This document shows, piece by piece, positions 55,053-63,430 of a stretch of 64,000 nt of DNA. Origin of the DNA: JAYPWI01 sp964629575 (lineage in GTDB: Bacteria > Actinomycetota > Acidimicrobiia > Acidimicrobiales > Poriferisodalaceae); assembly GCA_964629575.1 (NCBI GenBank), contig CAZVUM010000003.1, positions 1 to 64,000 on the forward strand, given 5' to 3'. The notes beneath the pieces were generated by a model. That model worked only from the letters and a program-made list of their open reading frames with translations, made no database searches and was not told the origin of the DNA. Both the position numbers and the translations under genes were made by a program. The first letter of the stretch is position 1, and each line of letters starts with the position of its first letter.

Positions 55053-56344
55053 GCGGCGAAACCTTCGCCGAGCCGTACCTCGACGACCTGGGGCCCGACG
55101 ACGCCGACATCAGCGATCACGACGTGTGGACGGCCGGGGTGCCACACGCCACCTTCGCCCGCCTGCGCCGCGAGCAGCCGGTCGCCTGGATCGACGAGAA
55201 GGACGCACGTGGCTACTGGGCCGTCACCCGTTGGGACGATGCCTTCCGCGTCAGCCGGGACGTGGAGACCTTCACCTCGGCGGGTGGGATCCGCCTCGAA
55301 GACATGGACCCCGAGGAGACGGCCGCACGCAAGACGATGATGGAGATGGACCCACCCGAGCACACGAGGTATCGGCGCCTCGTGAGTCGGGGGTTCACGC
55401 CGCGGGTCGTGAGCACCTATGAGGCCGCCATCCGTGGCATCGCTGTCGAGGTGATCGAACGAGCGCTCCCCCTCGAGCGTTTCGACTTCGTCACCCAGAT
55501 CGCGCAGGAGCTGCCGATGCGGATGCTGGGCCGAATGCTCGGCACGAGCGACGAGGACGGCTACCAGCTAGTGGAGTGGGGCGACGCTCTGCTCGGCAAC
55601 ACCGATCCCGACTTCACCGACTACCCGGTCGACCTCGTCGATACCGACGAATTCCGGATGATGCCGTTCCGGAGCCCGGTGACCATGGAGATCTTCGACT
55701 TCGCGGCACGACAAGCCGAGATGCGACGGGAGGACCCGACCACCGATGTCATCTCCCAACTCCTGGCGCCGACCACCGACGGCACGCCCCTGACCGACCT
55801 CGAGTTCAAGAACTTCTTCACCCTGCTCGTCGCTGCGGGGAACGACACCACGCGCTACACGATCACCCACGGCCTGTGGGTGTTGCTGCAACACCCACAT
55901 CTCTTCGACACCTGGCGTGCTGCGGTGCTGGCGGGCGACGAGACGGTGACCGATGCAGCCGTCGAAGAGATCCTCCGCACCGGATCTGTCACCACCCACT
56001 TCCGCAGGACCGCCACCCAGGATGTCGAGCTCGGCGGAAGCCGGATCGCCGCAGGAGACAAGGTGGTCATCTACTACATGAGCACCGACCACGACGCGGA
56101 CAAGTTCCCGAACCCCTTCCGCTTCGACCTCATGCGCGGCGACAACGAGCACATGGCGTTCGGGCGCAACGGCCCGCACCTGTGCCTGGGTGCCTGGTTG
56201 GCCCGCATGGAGGTCAAGGTGGTCTTCGAAGAGCTCATGAAGCGCGTCGTACGGATCGAACAGGACGGCGACATCGAGCGGCTCCGCTCCAACTTCATCT
56301 CCGGCATCAAGAAGCTGCCGGTGACGATCGCGGAGACCGTATGA
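55049..56344 (+). CDS. Cytochrome P450 (third)
   Basis: This is a P450 of 431 aa. The I-helix is VAAGNDTTRYTITHG, the ExxR helix EEILRTGS and the heme loop FGRNGPHLCLGAWLARME. It is less similar to the first two than they are to each other. The ATG overlaps the acyl-CoA dehydrogenase stop, and its own stop overlaps the following amidotransferase gene. No ferredoxin or ferredoxin reductase is present for any of the four P450s in this window. Confidence 0.93.
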   Translation: MSGETFAEPYLDDLGPDDADISDHDVWTAGVPHATFARLRREQPVAWIDEKDARGYWAVTRWDDAFRVSRDVETFTSAGGIRLEDMDPEETAARKTMMEMDPPEHTRYRRLVSRGFTPRVVSTYEAAIRGIAVEVIERALPLERFDFVTQIAQELPMRMLGRMLGTSDEDGYQLVEWGDALLGNTDPDFTDYPVDLVDTDEFRMMPFRSPVTMEIFDFAARQAEMRREDPTTDVISQLLAPTTDGTPLTDLEFKNFFTLLVAAGNDTTRYTITHGLWVLLQHPHLFDTWRAAVLAGDETVTDAAVEEILRTGSVTTHFRRTATQDVELGGSRIAAGDKVVIYYMSTDHDADKFPNPFRFDLMRGDNEHMAFGRNGPHLCLGAWLARMEVKVVFEELMKRVVRIEQDGDIERLRSNFISGIKKLPVTIAETV

Positions 56345-57087
56345 AGGCGCTCGTCATCTGCCACGAGGACACGCTGGGCGCGGGGCACGTCGAGGCTCGA
56401 CTCCGCGAACGCGGGCTCGACGTCGCCGTGCTGACGCTCGTCCCCGATGCGACGCGCCCCGATCGACCCGCCGCCCTTCCCGACCATCGCGACTACGACA
56501 TCGTGGTGTCGATGGGCTCGGCCTGGTCCGTCTACGACGACGACACGATCGGCGCGTGGATCCACGACGAGGTCGACCTGCTGCGCGACGCCCATGACAG
56601 CGGCACACCAGCGCTTGGCATCTGCTTCGGCGGTCAGGCGCTCGCCGCGGCGCTGGGTGGCGAGGTCACCAAGGCAGACGTGACGGAGATGGGTTGGTTC
56701 GAGATCGAGGCAGTCGGCGATGCGCTGCCCATCCCGACGGGGCCGTGGCTCGAGTGGCATCACGACTGCTTCGTCCCTCCGCCGGGAGCCGAGCTGCTGG
56801 CCACCACGCCAGATGCACCACAGTTGTTCCGGATGGGCCGCAGCGTCGGCACCCAGTTCCACCCCGAGATCAGTCCCGAGTTGATGACCGGCTGGCTGCA
56901 GATGGCCCCGGACGACTACCTGGCCGAGCACGGGGCCACCCGCGAGAAGCTTCTCGGTGATGTCCAGGCCCGCGAAATCAACAATCGGGACAACTGCCAC
57001 GCGCTGGTCGACTGGTTCGTCGACGAGGTCGCAGCCGGCGACGTCGTCCCGCGGGCGACGGTCATCGACTCGACGGGAGCGTCGTGA
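56341..57087 (+). CDS. Class I glutamine amidotransferase-like protein
   Basis: The protein has 248 aa and the GATase1 fold. The nucleophile elbow is LGICFGGQAL (Cys), and the histidine and glutamate of the triad are in TQFHPEIS. The N-terminus MKALVICHEDTLGAGHVEARL is like GuaA-related GATases (YP-type). It is not fused to a synthetase. In amine catabolism such proteins can hydrolyse or transfer gamma-glutamyl groups, as proposed for AtdA2 of aniline degradation. It is coupled by overlap to the P450 upstream and to the PuuD-like gene downstream. Confidence 0.88.
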   Translation: MKALVICHEDTLGAGHVEARLRERGLDVAVLTLVPDATRPDRPAALPDHRDYDIVVSMGSAWSVYDDDTIGAWIHDEVDLLRDAHDSGTPALGICFGGQALAAALGGEVTKADVTEMGWFEIEAVGDALPIPTGPWLEWHHDCFVPPPGAELLATTPDAPQLFRMGRSVGTQFHPEISPELMTGWLQMAPDDYLAEHGATREKLLGDVQAREINNRDNCHALVDWFVDEVAAGDVVPRATVIDSTGAS

Positions 57088-57806
57088 GCCGCCCGCTGAT
57101 CGGTCTCCCTGGACGCCGCAAGACCGGTGCTCAGGTGGTCGATTGGCCCGACGCCCTGGCCGAACTGGAGTTCGACCTCTACATCGTCGACTACTCGCGT
57201 GCGGTTCTGGCCGCCGGTGGCCTTCCGATCCATGTCCCCGCAGACGTCGAGCCTGCCGACATCCTTGCGATCCTCGACGGCCTCCTCTTGACGGGAGGAG
57301 CCGACCTCGACCCCGATCTGTACGGCGAAGAACCCGAGACGAACGACTTCCCACCCGAGCCCGAACGGGACGCTTTCGAGCTCGCCATGTTGAGCGGGGC
57401 ATGCGATGTCTCGCTACCGGTGCTCGGGATCTGCCGCGGCCTCCAACTCCTCAACGTGGCGGCAGGCGGCTCACTCCACCAACACGTCGAATCACACGCG
57501 GGCTTCGATCGGCCCCCCGACACCGAATTGCACCACGTCGACTTCGCGGCGGACACCGTGCTCCACGGTCTGTACGGCGATCGGCGAACCGTCAACTCGC
57601 TGCATCACCAGACGGTGAAGGACCTCGGGGCCGACCTGGTCGTTTCGGCGACGGCGAGTGATGGCACGGTCGAGGGCGTCGAGCATCCGGAGTTGCCGGT
57701 GGTCGCGGTCCAATGGCATCCCGAGATGATGTCGGGCGCCGCGGAGGATCCGATCTTCGAGTGGCTCGTCGATGCAGCCCGCGATCGGGGATCGACACGC
57801 GTGTGA
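57084..57806 (+). CDS. Gamma-glutamyl-GABA hydrolase family (PuuD-like) peptidase C26
   Basis: The protein has 240 aa. PuuD-type enzymes cleave the gamma-glutamyl amide after the amine has been oxidised, releasing glutamate. Motifs are LLTGGADLDPDLYGEE, the nucleophile LGICRGLQLLNVAAGG, VNSLHHQ and the triad His-Glu in VQWHPEMM. The GTG start overlaps the previous stop. It is the last gene of the P450-ACAD operon. The natural ligase partner in a PuuA/PuuD-like pair would be one of the two GS-like proteins 10-15 kb upstream. Confidence 0.92.
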   Translation: MSRPLIGLPGRRKTGAQVVDWPDALAELEFDLYIVDYSRAVLAAGGLPIHVPADVEPADILAILDGLLLTGGADLDPDLYGEEPETNDFPPEPERDAFELAMLSGACDVSLPVLGICRGLQLLNVAAGGSLHQHVESHAGFDRPPDTELHHVDFAADTVLHGLYGDRRTVNSLHHQTVKDLGADLVVSATASDGTVEGVEHPELPVVAVQWHPEMMSGAAEDPIFEWLVDAARDRGSTRV

Positions 57807-57862
57807 ATGGCTGACGCACCCGAGACCTGTCAAGCTGGTGCGTCTGCACCCGGGAGAGGTTG

Positions 57863-58066
57863 ATGTCTGACGGAGACACGCGGAAGGTCAACGAGAAGGC
57901 CCTCAAGGACCCGAACGCCCAGTGGGTGCCGCTCGAGAAGTTCAAGGGCTTCAGCAAATCGGACCAGATCTGGGTGCTCGTCGGATTGGCCGTGCTGATC
58001 ATCATCCTCAACGTCGCGTTCGGCACCGGCGGCGGCCCGAGCACCCCCGCGATCAGCCCGGGATGA
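57863..58066 (+). CDS. Small single-helix membrane protein
   Basis: The family is not recognised. The 67 residues have a hydrophilic N-terminus (about 35 residues, many Lys and Asp) and one transmembrane helix (IWVLVGLAVLIIILNVAF), then a short Gly/Pro tail. The start at 57863 has GGGAGAGG upstream. A hairpin follows the stop. Its position before thrS is probably incidental. Confidence 0.65.
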   Translation: MSDGDTRKVNEKALKDPNAQWVPLEKFKGFSKSDQIWVLVGLAVLIIILNVAFGTGGGPSTPAISPG

Positions 58067-58067
58067 T

Positions 58068-58094
58068 CCGGCGCCCGGTCCAATAAGGCGCCGG
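58068..58094. terminator. Hairpin after the small membrane protein gene
   Basis: CCGGCGCC (58068-58075) and GGCGCCGG (58087-58094) form a perfect 8-bp stem with an 11-nt loop, starting one base after the stop codon. No T-run follows. It could instead be an attenuator for thrS, whose start is 77 nt downstream, but no T-box-like sequence is visible. Confidence 0.55.
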
Positions 58095-58170
58095 CCCCTC
58101 CACGTCCCCTCGGTATCGTTGACTCTCGCTCGCCACCGCCGGTGAGTCGCGCTCCGAAAGGACCCCGAAC

Positions 58171-60144
58171 ATGAGCTCCGACGTGGTCGCTGTGCTGCCG
58201 GACGGAAGCGAGCGGACGCTGCCCTCCCACGCGACCGGCGCCGACCTGGCAGCCGACCTCGGTGGCCGTGCGGCCAAAGACGCCCTCATAGCGGTCGCCG
58301 ATGGCCAGGAGCTCGACCTCGACCGGCCCCTCCCGGAGCGGTCCGAGGTCTCCCTCATCTTTCCAGCGAGCGAGGAGGGACTCGAGGTCCTCCGCCATTC
58401 GACCGCTCACGTTCTCGCGCAGGCCGTTCTCACTCTCTGGCCGGGCGCCACGTTCTCGATCGGCCCTCCGATCGAAGACGGCTTCTACTACGACTTCGAA
58501 CTGCCCGACGGCGGGACCTTCAGCGAAGACGATCTCGACAGCATCGAGAAGAAGATGAAGGAGATCATCGGTCGCAAACAGCCCTTCATCCGGGCCGAGA
58601 TCGACCGCGCAGAGGCCGACCGGCTGTTCGCCGACCACCCCTACAAGCTCGAGATCCTCGGCGGCGAAGCAGACGATCCGACCTCTGGCCCCGAGGGCGG
58701 CGTGATCACCACCTACCGCAACACTGATGAGTTCGTGGATCTCTGCCGCGGCCCGCACGTTCCCGACACCGGGTATCTCGGTCATTTCAAGCTGATGCGG
58801 GTCGCCGGTGCCTACTGGCGCGGCGACGAGAGCCGCCAGATGCTGCAGCGCATCTATGGCACCGCGTGGGCCTCCAAGAAGGACCTCAACGCGCACCTCG
58901 AACGGCTGGAGGAGGCCGCCAAACGCGATCACCGAAAGCTGGCGACCGAGCTCGACCTACTGAGCTTCCCTACCGAGCTCGGCGGTGGACTCGCGGTCTG
59001 GCATCCCAAGGGCGCCACCATCCGAAAGATCATGGAGGAATACAGCCGCCAGCGACACGAGGAGGGCGGCTACGAGTTCGTCTACACGCCGCACCTCGCG
59101 AACGAACGGCTCTTCCAGACCTCGGGGCACCTCGACTTCTACGCCGACGGCATGTACCCGCCCATGGAGATGGACAACGGGACGTACTACCCCAAGCCGA
59201 TGAACTGTCCGATGCACTGCCTGATCTTCGGCACGGGACAGCGAAGCTACAAGGAGCTCCCGCTGCGGCTGTTCGAGCTCGGAACCGTGTATCGCTACGA
59301 GAGGTCGGGCACGCTCCACGGCCTGCTGCGCATTCGCGGTTTCACTCAGGACGACAGCCACCTCTACGTGGCGCCCGACCAACTGGCCGACGAGATCGCG
59401 TCGCTGCTCGACTTCGTCCTCTCGGTACTGCGGGCGTTCGGCTTCGAGGAGTTCACGTTCAACCTCTCGACCAAGGACCCGGACAAGTATGTCGGCACCG
59501 ACGAGATCTGGGAAGAAGCCACCGCGGCCCTCCGAGAAGCCCTCGAGCGACATGGGCTCGACTACGCGGTGAAGGAGGGCGATGCGGCCTTCTATGGCCC
59601 CAAGATCGACATCGACGTCAAAGACGCCATCGGACGCTCATGGCAGCTGTCGACGATCCAGGCCGACTTCAACCTGCCAGAACGATTCGACTTGACGTTC
59701 GTGGGCGCCGACGGTGAGCGCCATCGGCCGATCATGCTGCACCGCGCGTTGTTCGGCTCGATCGAACGCTTCTTCGGAGTACTGGTTGAGCACTATGGCG
59801 GAGCGTTCCCGACCTGGCTGGCGCCCGTCCAAGTCCAGGTTCTCGGTGTTCGTGCCGACCACGATGAGCGCGCCGAGCAGCTCGTGCAGCGGCTGACCGC
59901 AGACGGGTTTCGAGCCGGGATGGTCGAGGCAGATGATCCACTCGGCGCCAGAATCCGCAAGGGCAAGCTCGACAAGATCCCCTACATCTTGGTGATCGGC
60001 GACGACGACATCGCCAACGACACCGCAGGGGTCAACCCGCGAGGCGGCTCCGTCGAGCGCGACGTACCCATGGACAAGTTCATCGAGCGTCTGCGTCACG
60101 ACGTCGACACCAAGCAAGCCGCACCGGCGGTCGGCGACAGCTGA
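58171..60144 (+). CDS. thrS: Threonyl-tRNA synthetase
   Basis: The enzyme attaches threonine to tRNA-Thr. It has 657 aa: the TGS domain (first 60 residues), the editing domain (HSTAHVLAQAVLTLWPGATFSIGPPIEDGFYYDFE, GGVITTYRN), the class II catalytic domain with PKPMNCPMHCLIFG (zinc Cys), RYERSGTLHGLLRIRGFTQDDSHLY, and the C-terminal anticodon-binding domain. The length is normal. AAAGGA precedes the ATG. Confidence 0.97.
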   Translation: MSSDVVAVLPDGSERTLPSHATGADLAADLGGRAAKDALIAVADGQELDLDRPLPERSEVSLIFPASEEGLEVLRHSTAHVLAQAVLTLWPGATFSIGPPIEDGFYYDFELPDGGTFSEDDLDSIEKKMKEIIGRKQPFIRAEIDRAEADRLFADHPYKLEILGGEADDPTSGPEGGVITTYRNTDEFVDLCRGPHVPDTGYLGHFKLMRVAGAYWRGDESRQMLQRIYGTAWASKKDLNAHLERLEEAAKRDHRKLATELDLLSFPTELGGGLAVWHPKGATIRKIMEEYSRQRHEEGGYEFVYTPHLANERLFQTSGHLDFYADGMYPPMEMDNGTYYPKPMNCPMHCLIFGTGQRSYKELPLRLFELGTVYRYERSGTLHGLLRIRGFTQDDSHLYVAPDQLADEIASLLDFVLSVLRAFGFEEFTFNLSTKDPDKYVGTDEIWEEATAALREALERHGLDYAVKEGDAAFYGPKIDIDVKDAIGRSWQLSTIQADFNLPERFDLTFVGADGERHRPIMLHRALFGSIERFFGVLVEHYGGAFPTWLAPVQVQVLGVRADHDERAEQLVQRLTADGFRAGMVEADDPLGARIRKGKLDKIPYILVIGDDDIANDTAGVNPRGGSVERDVPMDKFIERLRHDVDTKQAAPAVGDS

Positions 60145-60267
60145 GTCGACTCACGCGAATGCCCCACGAGGGTCTCGCGGAGCCGATGGGCTGAGACACG
60201 CCGGCGACCGCCACACTGATGGGTCGTTCATCTCAGTGGGACTCCATCGGTCACTGAGCGCGCGTTC

Positions 60268-61542
60268 GTGAGCAATCCGCGTTGGGGATTGGACGCGCCG
60301 CGCAACTACGATCACCGGTCGACCTCGACGGAGGCCCACGCACGAGTGTCCCGCCGCATCAGCCCCATCGCGATCATCTGCGCCCTGGTCCTCGGCGCGT
60401 CCAGTTTCGCCATCGCGCAGGAGCAGGAGGACTTCGAGGAGACGATCCGCGACGCCCGTGAAGCACGTGAAGAGTCGCGCCGAGAGCAGGCCGAACTGGC
60501 CGGCGATCTCGACGTTCTCGAAGCAGAGGACGACGAGCTGCTCGCGGCTCTGGTCGCCATCAATGACCAGGTCCAAGCCCAGCAGATTCGTGTGGCGGAG
60601 GCCCAGGCCGAGCTCGAGCGGATCCGGAGCGAGATCGGGGGGTTGCGCGACGAGATCGTGCTGACCCGTCAGCGCTCGGTGATCGTGCGCAACCAGGCGA
60701 CACGGCGAGTCATCCTCACATACGTGCAGCCGAGCGAGCCTCTGTCGTCATCGCTGCTCAACGCCCGCGACCTCCACGAGGGCACCCGCCGCCAGACACT
60801 GTTCCGGTTCGCGACGCTCGGCGACCTCAACTTCCAGGACGAGCTGCGGGCCGTCGATGACGACCTCATCGTCCTGCAGATGGCCACCGAGCAGAAGGAA
60901 CAGGAGGCGGTCGAGCAGGAGCAGCGGCTGAACGAGGTCCTGGGCGAGCTGGAGGTCAGCCAGGCCATCCAGGAGCAGCTGCGGGCGGCGCTCCTGAACC
61001 AGATCGGGGTGATCGAAGATCAGCTCGGCGAGATGGAGCGTCAAGAGCGTGAGTTGGCCAATGTCATCCGCCAGGCGCAGGCCGCGCTGCAGGCACAGCA
61101 GGCCAGGGAAGCCGCTGAGCGGGCCCGCAACGCCGAACCCAAGTTCAACCAGCAGTCCCCCGCTGGATTCATCATGCCGGCCGGCGGTTGGATCACCTCT
61201 GGATTCGGCACCCGCCGTCACCCGATTCTCGGGACGGTCCGCAACCACGCAGGCGTTGACGTCAGTGGAGCACGCGGCAACCCGGTCTGGGCGGTCCAGG
61301 GCGGCATCGTGATCACCGCCGGATCGCTCGGCGGATACGGCAAGACGGTCATCGTCGATCACGGCGGCTATCGCACCCTGTACGCCCACATGAACGACAT
61401 CAAGGTGCGGGTCGGCGACGAGATTCCACAGGGAACACGGGTCGGCGACATCGGCTCGACCGGCCTGTCGACGGGGCCGCATCTGCATTTCGAGGTGCGG
61501 GTGGGTGGTGTCGCCCAGGACCCCGCCAAGTACCTTCCCTAA
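60268..61542 (+). CDS. M23 metallopeptidase with coiled-coil (EnvC/NlpD-like)
   Basis: The protein is 424 aa and is probably exported (signal anchor IAIICALVLGASSFAIAQ). Residues 50-290 are a long coiled coil rich in Glu, Gln, Ala and Arg. A C-terminal LytM domain has NHAGVDVS and GPHLHFEVR, the zinc histidines and aspartate of an active peptidase. Such proteins cut peptidoglycan peptides or activate amidases in cell division. The GTG at 60268 is the first possible start; a GTG at 60346 just before the signal sequence is an alternative giving 398 aa. Confidence 0.88.
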   Translation: MSNPRWGLDAPRNYDHRSTSTEAHARVSRRISPIAIICALVLGASSFAIAQEQEDFEETIRDAREAREESRREQAELAGDLDVLEAEDDELLAALVAINDQVQAQQIRVAEAQAELERIRSEIGGLRDEIVLTRQRSVIVRNQATRRVILTYVQPSEPLSSSLLNARDLHEGTRRQTLFRFATLGDLNFQDELRAVDDDLIVLQMATEQKEQEAVEQEQRLNEVLGELEVSQAIQEQLRAALLNQIGVIEDQLGEMERQERELANVIRQAQAALQAQQAREAAERARNAEPKFNQQSPAGFIMPAGGWITSGFGTRRHPILGTVRNHAGVDVSGARGNPVWAVQGGIVITAGSLGGYGKTVIVDHGGYRTLYAHMNDIKVRVGDEIPQGTRVGDIGSTGLSTGPHLHFEVRVGGVAQDPAKYLP

Positions 61543-61544
61543 TC

Positions 61545-62717
61545 ATGGACGCGCTCCTCTTTCCGCGAAAAGAAGCCAGGTATGCCGCCGCGATGGCCGC
61601 ATCACGCTTCAAGCCGGGAGCAGGCGCCACCTACGGACCGCTCTCCCTCACCCAGATGGACGAGCCCGAGTTGCCCGGCATCGGCTGGGAGCATGTACGC
61701 ACTCGGCTCGCCGGCATCTGCGGTTCGGATCTCGCGACCATCGACGGTCGAGCATCCCGATACTTCGAACCGCTGGTGTCGTTCCCCTTCGTCCCCGGCC
61801 ACGAAGTTGTGGCGAATCGAGCGGATGGGTCGCGCGTGGTTCTCGAACCGGTTCTGGGACCGGAGACGCGCGGCGAGGTGCCGGCGTTCCCGGGCGCAGC
61901 ACAAGCCGACGGCGACGACTACGGCCACCTGGTCGCCGGGACGCTCGAGCCGGGGCTGCAGACCGGGTCCTGCTCGAGCACGGGGGGCGGCTGGTCTGAG
62001 ATCTTCGCAGCGCACGCCACGCAGCTGCACCCTGTCGCCGACGATCTCAGCGACGAAGCGGCCGTCATGATCGAGCCAACTGCTGCCGGCGCACACGCCG
62101 CGCTCCGCGGCCAGGTCCCCGACGGAGGAACCGTGGCGATCCTCGGCGCAGGCACGATGGGGCTCACCGCACTCGCCGCAGCGCGCCAGTTCACATCCGC
62201 CGACGCGATCATCGTGGGTGCCCGCTACCCCCACCAGCGCAAATGGGCGGAGATCCTCGGCGCAGACCTGGTGGTCGATCCCGACGAGGTGCCACGGGCC
62301 GTCCGACGCGCCGCGGGGACACGGGTCATTGGTTCGACGCTTGGTTCGGGGGTCGACGTCACGATCGATGCCGTCGGTTCGTCGGCCTCACTCACGGATG
62401 CGATCGCCATCACCCGCCCACGGGGTCGCGTCGTGCTGCTCGGCATGCCGGCGGAGGTCAACCTCAACCTGACCGCGTTGTGGCACAGGGAAACCGAGCT
62501 CGTCGGTGCCTACTGCTACGGCACCGAGCATTCCCACGGCGACGCCCACACCTTCTCGCTCGCCGAGGAACTGATCCGCGAACACGACCTCGGCCAGCTG
62601 GTGAGCGAGGTGTACCCACTCGCGGAGTACCGAGACGCCATCGAGCACGCCGCCCAGGCGGGTTTGCGCGGCTCGGTGAAGATCGCCTTCGACCTGCGCC
62701 AACCCGCCGAGGACTGA
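61545..62717 (+). CDS. Zinc-binding medium-chain dehydrogenase
   Basis: The protein has 390 aa. It contains the catalytic Cys (GICGSDLATIDG), GHEVVAN, a Rossmann motif VAILGAGTMGLTALAAA, and the typical C-terminal YRDAIEHAAQAGLRGSVKIAF. The structural zinc cysteines are absent: the lobe reads TRGEVPAFPGAAQAD. The N-terminus is extended by about 20 residues (MDALLFPRKEARYAAAMAA). The gene starts 2 nt after the M23 peptidase stop. The substrate is unknown. Confidence 0.85.
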   Translation: MDALLFPRKEARYAAAMAASRFKPGAGATYGPLSLTQMDEPELPGIGWEHVRTRLAGICGSDLATIDGRASRYFEPLVSFPFVPGHEVVANRADGSRVVLEPVLGPETRGEVPAFPGAAQADGDDYGHLVAGTLEPGLQTGSCSSTGGGWSEIFAAHATQLHPVADDLSDEAAVMIEPTAAGAHAALRGQVPDGGTVAILGAGTMGLTALAAARQFTSADAIIVGARYPHQRKWAEILGADLVVDPDEVPRAVRRAAGTRVIGSTLGSGVDVTIDAVGSSASLTDAIAITRPRGRVVLLGMPAEVNLNLTALWHRETELVGAYCYGTEHSHGDAHTFSLAEELIREHDLGQLVSEVYPLAEYRDAIEHAAQAGLRGSVKIAFDLRQPAED

Positions 62718-62756
62718 GAACCCGTACTGCCAGCTTCCAGGGACACTGGGTTGGCC

Positions 62757-63428
62757 CTACGAGCTGGCAGAAGGGTGGGTGACGCGCATCACCGCGATCG
62801 CCAAGAGCGCCCCGAGGATCTGGGCCACGATGAAAGGCAGCACGCTCGCGGGCTCGATACCGGCGAATGTGTCTGAGAACATGCGCGCAACGGTCACTGC
62901 GGGGTTGGCGAAGCTGGTGGACGAGGTGAAAAAGTAGGCCCCGCCGATGTAGGCGGCAACGGCGAAGGCGACGAAGCGCTCGCGGCCGGACCGCACGACG
63001 CCGATGATCACCATCAGCAGGCCGAAGGTGGCGATCACCTCGGAGATCCAGAGGGTCCAGTCGCGTCGATCGGTGGTGCTCCAGCTCACGGCGTCGAGGT
63101 CGAAGATGACGTTGGCCGCAATCACCCCGAGAATTCCCCCGCTCACCTGGGCAGCGAAATAGGCCGCAGCCATGCGATCGTCGAGTTCTCCTTCGATCCG
63201 CGCCCACAGGGTGACCGCCGGGTTGAAATGGGCGCCGGACGAGGAAGCAAAGACCAGGATCAGGCAGGTCAGAGCACCTGCGGTCGCGATCGAGTTCTCG
63301 AGAAGCTGGAGTCCGACGTCGTCAGGGCTCAGCGTCTGGGCCATGATCCCCGAACCCACGACGGCCAGGAGGAGAAAGAAGGTCCCGACGAACTCGGAAG
63401 TCGCACGCTGCGACATGTCGGGGGGCAT
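62757..63428 (-). CDS. Aquaporin / MIP-family channel
   Basis: This is a membrane channel of 223 aa with six helices and two half-helices. Both NPA boxes are intact: SGAHFNPAVTL in the first half and SFANPAVTVARMF in the second, the second followed by Arg as in water/glycerol channels. It may pass water, glycerol, or arsenite; no arsenic genes are close. The ATG at 63428 lies 2 nt after the hemB stop, so both share a transcript. An internal start (63416) is possible. Confidence 0.88.
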   Translation of the reverse strand: MPPDMSQRATSEFVGTFFLLLAVVGSGIMAQTLSPDDVGLQLLENSIATAGALTCLILVFASSSGAHFNPAVTLWARIEGELDDRMAAAYFAAQVSGGILGVIAANVIFDLDAVSWSTTDRRDWTLWISEVIATFGLLMVIIGVVRSGRERFVAFAVAAYIGGAYFFTSSTSFANPAVTVARMFSDTFAGIEPASVLPFIVAQILGALLAIAVMRVTHPSASS

Positions 63429-63430
63429 CG

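Noticed and set aside
43023..57806. Genomic island carried by a phage or integrative element
   Set aside because: No integrase, transposase, attachment-site repeat or tRNA boundary was found, and base and codon use look like the rest of the window.
58067..58170. T-box or attenuation leader for thrS
   Set aside because: Only one GC-rich hairpin is seen. The T-box sequence, a specifier loop and a T-tract terminator are missing.
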